Source of the DNA: Kiritimatiellia bacterium
GTDB taxonomy: Bacteria > Verrucomicrobiota > Kiritimatiellia > RFP12 > UBA1067
Direction of reading: 5' to 3'
NCBI GenBank assembly: GCA_016302985.1
Contig: JAEDMN010000004.1
Span: 1 to 37,217 of the forward strand
DNA length: 37,217 nucleotides
Positions 30,377 to 37,194 of this stretch are shown piece by piece; within the stretch, counting starts at the first letter, position 1; the number at the start of each line of letters is the position of its first letter. Below the pieces are notes generated by a model. That model made no database searches. It was not told the origin of the DNA and was given only the letters and a program-made list of their open reading frames with translations. Made by a program: the position numbers and the translations under genes.

Positions 30377-31614
30377 GCCTTCGGCGCCGCGTCCGGCGTG
30401 GACTTGTCCACGATCGCGCACACGCAGCAGTCGCTCCACACGTTCTCCGCCGTCTCGATCATGTCGATGATGGTGTAGATCGGCAGGATCACGCCGAGGA
30501 TCATGAGGTTGCCGCCCACGCCCGCCATGAGCGACAGCGTGAGGAAGTAGCACCCCATCGGCACGCCCGCGTTGCCGATCGCGCAGAGCACCGCGACCAG
30601 GCACCACACGAGCATGACGGGCAGCGTGAGGACGATGCCGCACGCCGGCGAGTTCCTGATGATGAAGAGCGAGGTCACCAGGATGAACGCCGCGCAGCCG
30701 TTCATGTTGATCGTGCAGCAGAGCGGCAGGATGAAGCGCGCGACCCAGGGCTTCGCCTTCATGTTCGACTCGGCCGTCGCCACGGTGACCGGCAGCGTCG
30801 CCGCCGAGCTCTTCGTGAAGAGCGCCATCAGCAGCGCCGGGGACATCTGGCCCATCAGCTTGTAGCCGTTCACGCCGCGCAGGTAGCAGAAGAGCGGCAG
30901 CACGACGAAGAACTGGATCGCGTTGCCGAGCAGCACCACGAGCACGTACTTGCCGATCGCGCCCAGCGCGACGCCGGCGGACATCTGCGCGGCGAGCTGC
31001 GCCGCGAACGCGACGATGCCCGCGGGCAGCGCCCAGATGAGCCCCTTGATCATGCCGAAGAAGACCTCCTGCAGGCCGCACAGCGCCTTGTGGAGCGCCT
31101 TCACGTTCTCGCTCGTCTTGCCGAGAACCGAGATCGCGATGCCGATGCCCGCGGAAATCAGCACGACGGGCAGCACGTTGCCCTGAAGGAACGGGGCGAA
31201 CAGGTTGTTCGGCAGCGCGTTGAGGATGTGTCCGTACACCGTGTCCGGCGTCGCGGAGATCTGCTTCATCGCCGCCGCGTCCTTCGCGACCGCGGCGATC
31301 GTCTCCTGCGACAGCGTGCCCGGGTCGATCAGGATGAACAGCCCCAGCCCGACCAGCGCCGCGACGAGGGACGTCAGCACCGTGAACGCGATGGTCTTGC
31401 CGAAGACCTTGCCCATCGCCTTGCCCTCGCCCAGCGAGGCCATCGCCGTCAGGATCGCAAGCGCCACCGTCGGCACCGCCACGAACTGGAACAGCCGCGT
31501 GTACGCCGACGCGACGAAGTCGAAGAACCCGTTGAGCCCGGCGCAGCCGAGCGAACCGAGGACGCCGCCGACGACCAGCGCCGCCGTCCAGATGATCACC
31601 TGCTTGAATTTCAT
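30373..31614 (-). CDS. Dicarboxylate/amino acid:cation symporter (DAACS family)
   Basis: The 413-residue transporter has eight membrane helices and two re-entrant loops of the GltPh fold. The motifs are TKSSAATLPVTVATAE (serine-rich hairpin), PLCCTINMNGCAAF (the NMDGT-like motif, here NMNGC) and GNAGVPMGCYFLTLSLM. It imports acidic or neutral amino acids or dicarboxylates with Na+ or H+. The change of the canonical Asp-Gly-Thr to Asn-Gly-Cys may alter cation or substrate preference. ATG at 31614 has AGAAGG 5 nt away; 26 nt after the thioesterase gene. Confidence 0.9.
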   Translation of the reverse strand: MKFKQVIIWTAALVVGGVLGSLGCAGLNGFFDFVASAYTRLFQFVAVPTVALAILTAMASLGEGKAMGKVFGKTIAFTVLTSLVAALVGLGLFILIDPGTLSQETIAAVAKDAAAMKQISATPDTVYGHILNALPNNLFAPFLQGNVLPVVLISAGIGIAISVLGKTSENVKALHKALCGLQEVFFGMIKGLIWALPAGIVAFAAQLAAQMSAGVALGAIGKYVLVVLLGNAIQFFVVLPLFCYLRGVNGYKLMGQMSPALLMALFTKSSAATLPVTVATAESNMKAKPWVARFILPLCCTINMNGCAAFILVTSLFIIRNSPACGIVLTLPVMLVWCLVAVLCAIGNAGVPMGCYFLTLSLMAGVGGNLMILGVILPIYTIIDMIETAENVWSDCCVCAIVDKSTPDAAPKA

Positions 31615-31640
31615 GTCTGCCTTCTCCCTCTTTCCTTTTT

Positions 31641-32390
31641 TCACTCTTCGTTCTTCACGCTTCCCAGCCGCCCCACGACGTGCTCCTTGCCGTCCGGCGC
31701 GACGACGCGCAGCCAGGTCGCCCCGTCCGCGCCCGGCGCGGCCTGCGCGACGACTTCGTCCCCCGCCAGCGTCTCGCTCCGGAAGAGCAGCTCGAGGTCG
31801 ACGCCCGCCCCGTCCAGGACCGGCGCCGGCTCGAGCATCCACTCGACGTAGTGCACGTTGTTGACGTGCCCGTTGAGGTCGATGTGCGACCGCTGCGCGC
31901 GGAAGCGCAGCTCCGCGGCCGGAGCGCCCTCCGGGAACCGCAGCTTCGCCGCGAAGGCCGCCGCGCCGAGCACCGGCGCGCGTTCCGTGTTCGCCTTCGC
32001 GAACACGCCCTCGGGAATCGGCACGATCCGCCGCGACGCGAGGTCGATCGTCATCCACTCGCTCGTCGCGACGCCCAGCGGCGCCCCCGCGGCGTCCGTC
32101 AGCGCGAAGTCGCGGAACGCCGTGATCCGCCGCCCGAGCCGCGGAAAGGTCAACACGGTCACCCGCTCGCCCCACTTCGGAAGGCGCGCCATCCGCACGC
32201 GCAGGCGCGTGAGCACCCACGTGGTGTTCGCGCCCGCCGCGGCGAAGTCCGTCTTCGAGAAGCCCAGCTCCTCGGCGTTGAGGCTCGCCGCCTCCTGCAG
32301 GTAGTTGCAGACCGCGGGCAGCGTCATCCGCCCGTCCGGACCGCACTCGTACGTCCGCACCTGCCAGGTGTATGTCCCATGAGTGTCCAT
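31641..32390 (-). CDS. Acyl-ACP thioesterase (FatA/FatB type, double hotdog)
   Basis: The 249-residue protein has two hotdog domains. The first carries PAVCNYLQEAASLNAEELGF and WVLTRLRVRMARLP. The second carries SHIDLNGHVNNVHYVEWML, the catalytic region of acyl-ACP thioesterases (D-x-N-x-H-V-N-N). It releases free fatty acids from acyl-ACP, ending synthesis or supplying fatty acids. The ATG at 32390 lies 10 nt from a TAGAAT box with no ribosome binding site. It heads a six-gene minus-strand operon down to birA, all with short gaps or overlaps. Confidence 0.9.
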   Translation of the reverse strand: MDTHGTYTWQVRTYECGPDGRMTLPAVCNYLQEAASLNAEELGFSKTDFAAAGANTTWVLTRLRVRMARLPKWGERVTVLTFPRLGRRITAFRDFALTDAAGAPLGVATSEWMTIDLASRRIVPIPEGVFAKANTERAPVLGAAAFAAKLRFPEGAPAAELRFRAQRSHIDLNGHVNNVHYVEWMLEPAPVLDGAGVDLELLFRSETLAGDEVVAQAAPGADGATWLRVVAPDGKEHVVGRLGSVKNEE

Positions 32391-32400
32391 GCGGGCGTGT

Positions 32401-32424
32401 ATTCTACCACAAATATGGTAGACT
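32401..32424. promoter_or_regulatory. Overlapping divergent promoters in a palindrome
   Basis: TCTACCA and TGGTAGA form a perfect dyad (32403-32409 with 32416-32422). On the minus strand TGGTAGAAT serves the thioesterase operon (-10 at 32401-32406). On the plus strand TGGTAGACT serves the radical SAM gene (-10 at 32419-32424). Each -35 position falls on the other's -10, so simultaneous polymerase binding is impossible. Confidence 0.65.
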
Positions 32425-32433
32425 ATCCGCCAC

Positions 32434-33408
32434 ATGGAAAACGAGATGGTCCAGTTCCAGATGCCGCGCGTCGTCGCCTGGGAGGTCACGCGGCGCTGCC
32501 CCCTCAAATGCCGCCACTGCCGCGCCGGCGCGGCCGACGTCCCCTACGCGCGCGAACTCTCCACCGCGGAGTGCCGCCGCGTGCTGGACTCGCTCGGCCC
32601 GCGCCCGCCCATGGTCATCTGGACCGGCGGCGAGCCGATGCTGCGCCCCGACATCCTCGAACTCGTCTCGCACGCGACCTCCCTTGGCGTCCGCTCCGTC
32701 ATGGCCCCCTGCGGCATGCTCGTCACCGAGGACCGCCTCCGCGCCCTGAAGGACGCCGGCGTCATGGCCTGCTCGTTCTCCCTGGACGGACCCGACGCCG
32801 CCTCCCACGACGCCTTCCGCGGAGTTCCCGGCGCCTTCGAGAACGTCACCCGCGCCATGTCCGTCGCCCACGCGATCGGCATGCCCTTCCAGGTCAACAC
32901 CACCGTCTCCACGCTCAATCTCGACCGGCTGGAGGAGATCCACGCGAAGGCCGTCGAACTCGGCGCCGCCAAGCTCGACCTCTTCTTCCTCGTCCCCGTC
33001 GGCCGCGGCAAGGGCATCTCGCAGTACGCCCTCTCGCCCGAACAGACGACGCGGGTCCTCGACTGGGCCTTCGACAAGACCGTCCGCGGTCCCCTCGCCA
33101 TCAAGGAAACCTGCTGCCCCTCCGCCCCCGCCTACTGGACCGAGTGGTGCAGTTCGCAAACCCGCGAACCCGCCAACCCGCCAACCTGCGAACCGCCCTC
33201 CGGCGCGCATGCGGGTGCGCAGCCCCCCTGCGGCTGCCTGGGCGGACGCGGCTTCGCCTTCCTCTCCCACGTCGGCGACCTGCAGACCTGCGGCTTCATC
33301 GACCGCCCCTGCGGCAACGTCCGCGACTTTGCCTGCGACTTCCGCGCACTGATCGCGTCCGCGCCCAACCCGCTCGGCGCCCGCGGCACCTGCCGCGGCG
33401 TCGTCTAG
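32434..33408 (+). CDS. Radical SAM/SPASM protein, AhbC/AhbD-like, C-terminally truncated
   Basis: The 324-residue protein has the radical SAM cluster motif RRCPLKCRHC (Cys22, Cys26, Cys29), IWTGGEPMLRPD, SFSLDGPDAASHDAFRG, and a SPASM-like C-terminal part CGCLGGRGFAFLSHVGDLQTCGF. The pattern is closest to AhbC/AhbD and PqqE-like enzymes, which act in haem synthesis or peptide maturation. After RGTCRG, where relatives continue with CxxxxxCGGCRARA, it stops (VV, then TAG). The last auxiliary-cluster cysteines are therefore missing, and activity is doubtful. Residues 240-265 hold a low-complexity insert coded by an octamer repeat. The ATG is 9 nt from a TAGACT box. No substrate peptide gene is visible. 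Confidence 0.85.
   Translation: MENEMVQFQMPRVVAWEVTRRCPLKCRHCRAGAADVPYARELSTAECRRVLDSLGPRPPMVIWTGGEPMLRPDILELVSHATSLGVRSVMAPCGMLVTEDRLRALKDAGVMACSFSLDGPDAASHDAFRGVPGAFENVTRAMSVAHAIGMPFQVNTTVSTLNLDRLEEIHAKAVELGAAKLDLFFLVPVGRGKGISQYALSPEQTTRVLDWAFDKTVRGPLAIKETCCPSAPAYWTEWCSSQTREPANPPTCEPPSGAHAGAQPPCGCLGGRGFAFLSHVGDLQTCGFIDRPCGNVRDFACDFRALIASAPNPLGARGTCRGVV
33159..33198 (+). repeat. Tandem octamer repeat inside the radical SAM gene
   Basis: Five consecutive 8-nt units AACCCGCG, AACCCGCC, AACCCGCC, AACCTGCG, AACCGCCC. The period is not a multiple of three, so gain or loss of a unit shifts the reading frame. Confidence 0.8.
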
Positions 33409-33410
33409 GG

Positions 33411-33565
33411 CCCGCGACGTAGAGCCAGTTGTTCGCCGCCGGCAGCTGCGGCAGGTTGATCCACCCCTCGAGCGTGAAGTCGCGGTCGAGCGACAGGTGG
33501 TCCAGCGCGACGGGGTCGTTCCGGAAGTAGCGCGCGACGTCCGCGCGCGCGCGTTCATGGCGATT
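33411..33565 (-). pseudogene. Remnant of a LamG-domain protein gene
   Basis: The minus strand encodes NRHERARADVARYFRND, then LDRDFTLEGWINLPQLPAAN and NWLYVAG. This resembles the first strands of a LamG/concanavalin-like domain (FTLEGW motif), as found in large secreted proteins. The similarity ends at 33411, next to the truncated end of the radical SAM gene, and there is no further LamG sequence. No signal peptide or start is evident. It is a broken piece, probably from a rearrangement. Confidence 0.5.
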
Positions 33566-33622
33566 CACCCAACCTGCCCACCCGTGTCCCCATCGGCCTC
33601 CAGCGCCCCTCCCTTCATCTTC

Positions 33623-34690
33623 TCATCTTCCAGTCGTCCCTTCCATGCCTGTCCCGCCTCCTTCCCGCGCCATCCCCGTCGGTGCCCCGTGAGAACTATA
33701 CCCCGTCGCCGAGGCGCCCGCCGCTTCACCGGGCCAATCCAGCAGCCTGCCCGTTCCTGCCGCGCGGGTATAATTCTCATTTGTCAGGAAGAACCGGCCG
33801 TCGGCGTCGATCCGCAGAGAACCATGTTCCCATGCAAAACGGTAGCGGCGCGGGAGGTTGGCAGCTGGACGGCGAGGCTGAATCCGGAGACGGCCAGCGC
33901 GCGGCGGATTCGAGGAGACTCGGGCGGAAACGAACTCCGTCACTCCGCCGGAGGACGCCTGGGCCGCGGGGTCGGTCCAGCCCGCCTCCTGCCGCGCCCG
34001 GGTCGCCAGGGACTTGTAGCGCATCAGCGTCTTGTACCTCGGGGACAGTTCCGGGCAGTGCTCGGCGAGCCACCCGCGAATGCCCGGATGGCGGGCGACG
34101 ATCTTCGGACGTTTCCGATACCAACGGACGACCAGGTCGTTGTCGACATAGCATTCGAGATCCATCAGCAACCGACCGAGCTGCAGCCTGTTCTCGGCGG
34201 ATCTGCCCGCCGCTTCGCACGCGGCGCGGATCTGCTCCGGCGTCGGACAGGGGGAGTGCGTCGACCGTCGACAGACCTTCCGCCTCTCCTGCGCGAAACG
34301 CACGACCCGTGCGGTCCCCGGATCCGCCCCGGTCGGCGGCAGTAGACGCGCGAGCTGTTTCAGCGTTCCTCCTCGAACGTCCCCTCCCGCCCAAAGGCCA
34401 CCGCGCCCGGCGAGCAACCACTTCTCGGCGCGGCGTCTCCGGAAGTCCGCGGCCTGCGAGGCAACGAACCGGCAGAGCATCTCCCCGACATCGACGAGCA
34501 CGGGGAGGAGATCGCCCTCCCGGACAGAGCGCGGAACGATCTGCGCCACACCCAGGCCAGGATTCAGTCCAGGCGGCGGCACGTACTCCGGCTCCGATGC
34601 GTTCCATGCCTCCGCCACGATCTCCCGGAGCCGTTTCACGGCCTCCACCACGCGCCGCCTGCGCTCGGACAGACCCTTCTTCCGTACCAT
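33623..34690 (-). CDS. Unrecognised protein inside an inverted-repeat-bounded element
   Basis: I cannot assign this 355-residue protein. It starts MVRKKGLSERRRRVVEAVKRL, a basic helical segment. The most protein-like part is about residues 165-235: NRLQLGRLLMDLECYVDN, then HPGIRGWLAEHCPELSPRYK and TLMRYKSLA, rich in Arg, Trp and Tyr and plausible as a nucleic-acid-binding helical domain. The C-terminal 60 residues read through the left repeat (NENYTRA) and look non-conserved, so the original end may have been lost. GGGGGTGG before the ATG is a weak ribosome binding site. A TATAAT in the right repeat could be the promoter, leaving a structured leader of about 85 nt. No transposase motif seen. 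Confidence 0.5.
   Translation of the reverse strand: MVRKKGLSERRRRVVEAVKRLREIVAEAWNASEPEYVPPPGLNPGLGVAQIVPRSVREGDLLPVLVDVGEMLCRFVASQAADFRRRRAEKWLLAGRGGLWAGGDVRGGTLKQLARLLPPTGADPGTARVVRFAQERRKVCRRSTHSPCPTPEQIRAACEAAGRSAENRLQLGRLLMDLECYVDNDLVVRWYRKRPKIVARHPGIRGWLAEHCPELSPRYKTLMRYKSLATRARQEAGWTDPAAQASSGGVTEFVSARVSSNPPRAGRLRIQPRRPAANLPRRYRFAWEHGSLRIDADGRFFLTNENYTRAAGTGRLLDWPGEAAGASATGYSSHGAPTGMAREGGGTGMEGTTGR
33689..33705 (-). repeat. Degenerate third copy of the 17-nt repeat
   Basis: The plus strand reads GTGAGAACTATACCCCG, 13 of 17 positions matching ATGAGAATTATACCCGC, in the same orientation as the copy at 34778 and outside the left end of the element. Confidence 0.5.
33760..33783 (+). repeat. 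Left inverted repeat of the putative element
   Basis: Contains GCGGGTATAATTCTCAT (33764-33780), an exact inverted copy of 34778-34794. With flanks, 22 of 24 nt match the right end. It is framed by TTCCTG (33754-33759) and CAGGAA (33785-33790), a short dyad. Confidence 0.75.
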
Positions 34691-34774
34691 GTCCACCCCC
34701 GAACACGACGGTAGACCTGCCGAAACCCGCCGATTCCGGCCCGCCCACCACCGCGAAAAAACGGACCCGTGGAT

Positions 34775-34798
34775 CAGATGAGAATTATACCCGCACGG
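34775..34798 (-). repeat. Right inverted repeat of the putative element
   Basis: The plus strand has ATGAGAATTATACCCGC at 34778-34794. It sits in the loop of a perfect 10-bp dyad CGGACCCGTG/CACGGGTCCG (34762-34771, 34794-34803). Read inward on the minus strand it contains TATAAT, a possible promoter of the internal ORF. Confidence 0.75.
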
Positions 34799-35144
34799 GT
34801 CCGCGGACATGACTCCCGTTCCCGGATCATCGGTCGGGGAACGGGAGCATTAAAACACAGGGTGGCAAGAAAATCCTTTCAAAATGATTACACGATCATG
34901 ATGTTTTGTCATGATCGCGGGAGAAGGGACGGAACAGGACGCTCCGCCATGGCCCGGGAGGCCTGGTCAACGGCGCCCTGGCAGGTGAACGGCACGTCCG
35001 CAGCGGATGTCGAACGTCGGCCCTGACCATGACGATCCCCGCCGCGCGGCGAATCGTCACGCGGCCGCCGACGCGACGGACGCGCAGACGGGCGGGATTC
35101 CCGGATGCACGAGGCGGGCGGTCGATCTCATGCCCGTCTTCTTT
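34799..35144. other. Non-coding stretch with several perfect dyads
   Basis: About 345 nt without a convincing gene. It holds an 11-bp dyad CTCCCGTTCCC/GGGAACGGGAG (34813-34823, 34837-34847) and a 9-bp dyad CGATCATGA/TCATGATCG (34893-34901, 34909-34917). A smaller nested one, GACGAT/ATCGTC around GCCGCGCGGC, lies at 35031-35058. The part from 34848 to 34916 is clearly AT-richer than the surroundings. None has a T-tract typical of an intrinsic terminator. Only short, unconvincing reading frames cross it. Confidence 0.6.
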
Positions 35145-37157
35145 TCAGTCGGCCTTGAGGCCGGTCTGACGAATGAGCGCGTCGACCGTCGGCGCGCGGC
35201 CGCGGAAGCGACGGAAGACCTCCATCGGGTCGACGCTGCCGCCAAGCGCGAGGATCGTGTCGCGGTACCTACGGCCCGTCGCGCGGACGGCCGCCTCGTC
35301 GTCGAGCCCCGCGTCCTCGAACGCGCCGAAGGCGTCCGCGCTCATGACCTCGCTCCACTTGTAGCTGTAGTAGCCCGCGGCGTAGCCGCCGGCGAAGATG
35401 TGGGTGAAGGCGTTGAGGAAGCGGTCCTCGGGCACGGAGCTGCCGGGCGTGTACTCGGCGAAGACCTTCTCCTTGAACGCGTTCGGATCGGCGGGCGGGT
35501 CCACGTGCAGCGCCATGTCCACCTTCGCGAAGGAGAGCTGGCGGAGGGAGGCGTTCGCGGCGCGGTAGTTCTTCGCGGCGCGGACGCGGTCCAGCAGCGC
35601 GTCGGGGATCGGCGCGCCGGTGTCCACATGGCGCGCGAAGGCCTTCACCGTCTTCGCGTCGTAGCACCAGTTCTCCATGAACTGCGAGGCGAGCTCGACG
35701 GCGTCCCACTCGACGAGGTTGATGCCGGCGGCGTCCACGTCGTCCACCGTCGTGAGCATGTGCTGCAGCGCGTGGCCGAACTCGTGGAAGAGCGTTTCGA
35801 CCTCGCTGAAGCGCATGAGGGCGCGGCCCTTCGCGTCCGGCAGCGCCTGGTTGCAGCAGATGAGCGCGAGCGGCTTCGTCACCGCGCCGTCGGGACGCAG
35901 CTCGCGCGAGTTGATGTCGTTCATCCACGCACCCCCGCGCTTGGTGGCGGGACGCGAGTACGGGTCGAAGTAGAAGTGGGCGATGACCACGCCCTTCTCG
36001 TCGCGGACGCGGAAGAACCTCACGTCCGGATGCCACACGGGCGCCTCGCCGTCCGCCGGCTCGACGGTTACGCCGAACAGACGGTTCGCGAGGCCGAACA
36101 GGCCCTTCTGCACGGCAGGCAGGTCGAAGTACTGCGCGAGCTCCTCCTCGGAATAGGAATAGAGCTTCTCGCGCTGGCGTTCGCTCCAGAACGCCTTGTC
36201 CCACGGCTCGAGCTTCCCGTCGAACCCGTTCGCCGCGGCGAACGCCGCGAGCGCGGCGTCCTCCTTCGCGGCGCCGGGACGCGACGCCGCCGCAAGCTGG
36301 TCGATCATCTCGTAGACGGCCCTCACGGACGGCGCGGTCTTGGAGGCGAGGGAGAGTTCGCCGTAGTCCGCGAAGCCGAGCAGCGCGGCCAGCTCCTTCT
36401 TCAGCGCGAGGATGCGGTCGACGAGCTTCGTGTTGTCGAGCGGCTCCGCGCTGGCGCGCGTGCAGCGGGCGCGCAGGAGCGCCTCGCGGACCGGGCGGTT
36501 GCGCGAATGCTTCATGAACGGCACGTAGACCGCGTCCTCGATCGTCGCCTTCCACGGGCCCTTCTCCGGATCGCCGTCCCCCGCCATCATCGCCTTCAGC
36601 TGGGCGGGCAGGCCCTCGACTTCCGCCGGCTTCGTGAGCACGAGCGAGAAGGCCTTCGTGGCGTCGAGCACGTGGTTCGAGAAGTCGTTCGAGAGCTGCG
36701 CGAGCTCCGCCTGGATCGCGTTGAAGCGCGCCTGCTTCGCGCCCTCGAGCGCGACGCCGGAGAGCTCCGCGCCCTGCGCCATCTTCTCGAGGATGCGCTT
36801 CCGCGCCGGCGTGTCCGCGGGCGTCCGCTTCGCCAGTTCGTAGAAGCGCTTCGACTGGCCGACGCGCAGCGAGAACGCGACGAGGTCGCCCTGGTACTTC
36901 TCCTCGACGTCGCGCCAGCCCTTCGAGTTGCAGACGGAGAGCAGGTGCTCGACGACGCCCCAGGCCTTGAAGAGCGGACGCTGCGCGTCGTCGAGCGCGC
37001 GGACGAAGCCCTCCCATGTCGGCGTCGCCGTCTTCTCCAGCGCGTCGACGCGCGCCTGCGCGTCCGCCAGCAGCTTCGGCAGCGCCGCGTCGGCGGCCGC
37101 GGGCGTCATCTTCGGGAAATCGGGGTACTCGGCAATGGGATAGAAGGGATTGCTCAT
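35145..37157 (-). CDS. M3 family oligopeptidase (oligopeptidase A / Dcp-like)
   Basis: The 670-residue zinc metallopeptidase degrades short peptides, usually in the cytosol. The active site is FHEFGHALQH with His458, Glu459 and His462. The third zinc ligand is Glu488 in AVELASQFMENW. Other M3 marks are YFDPYSRPATKRGGAW and the C-terminal FAGGYAAGYYSYKWSEVMSAD. No signal peptide. Length fits PrlC/OpdA. ATG at 37157 is 7 nt from a TACAAT box, with no nearby ribosome binding site. Confidence 0.95.
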   Translation of the reverse strand: MSNPFYPIAEYPDFPKMTPAAADAALPKLLADAQARVDALEKTATPTWEGFVRALDDAQRPLFKAWGVVEHLLSVCNSKGWRDVEEKYQGDLVAFSLRVGQSKRFYELAKRTPADTPARKRILEKMAQGAELSGVALEGAKQARFNAIQAELAQLSNDFSNHVLDATKAFSLVLTKPAEVEGLPAQLKAMMAGDGDPEKGPWKATIEDAVYVPFMKHSRNRPVREALLRARCTRASAEPLDNTKLVDRILALKKELAALLGFADYGELSLASKTAPSVRAVYEMIDQLAAASRPGAAKEDAALAAFAAANGFDGKLEPWDKAFWSERQREKLYSYSEEELAQYFDLPAVQKGLFGLANRLFGVTVEPADGEAPVWHPDVRFFRVRDEKGVVIAHFYFDPYSRPATKRGGAWMNDINSRELRPDGAVTKPLALICCNQALPDAKGRALMRFSEVETLFHEFGHALQHMLTTVDDVDAAGINLVEWDAVELASQFMENWCYDAKTVKAFARHVDTGAPIPDALLDRVRAAKNYRAANASLRQLSFAKVDMALHVDPPADPNAFKEKVFAEYTPGSSVPEDRFLNAFTHIFAGGYAAGYYSYKWSEVMSADAFGAFEDAGLDDEAAVRATGRRYRDTILALGGSVDPMEVFRRFRGRAPTVDALIRQTGLKAD

Positions 37158-37164
37158 GCGGTAG

Positions 37165-37194
37165 ATTGTACCGCAATTCCTCCCGTCTTGCCAA
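37165..37194 (-). promoter_or_regulatory. Promoter of the M3 peptidase gene
   Basis: On the minus strand TTGGCA (37194-37189), an 18-nt spacer and TACAAT (37170-37165), ending 7 nt before the ATG. CGGTA and TACCG form a 5-bp dyad around the -10. AGGAGG-like sequence lies more than 15 nt from the start and upstream of the -10. Confidence 0.65.

Larger units (their letters stand above)
33760..34798. mobile_element. Putative 1.04-kb element with 24-nt terminal inverted repeats
   Basis: Two inward-facing copies of a 24-nt repeat (22/24 identical, 17 nt perfect) bound most of an unrecognised ORF. No target-site duplication is seen beside the ends, and no transposase motif is visible in the ORF, so the mobile nature is inferred from the end structure only. 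Confidence 0.4.

Noticed and set aside
33159..33198. Octamer array considered as a CRISPR-like repeat
   Set aside because: Units are 8 nt and adjacent without spacers, inside a coding frame; no cas gene is in the window.
33740..34820. Target-site duplication beside the putative element
   Set aside because: Bases outside the left and right repeats differ, so no duplication can be claimed.
34769..35026. Small plus-strand frame starting MDQMRIIPAR across the right repeat and the dyads
   Set aside because: GTG start without a ribosome binding site, crosses three inverted repeats, and has no similarity I can recognise; the repeat alone explains the apparent N-terminus.
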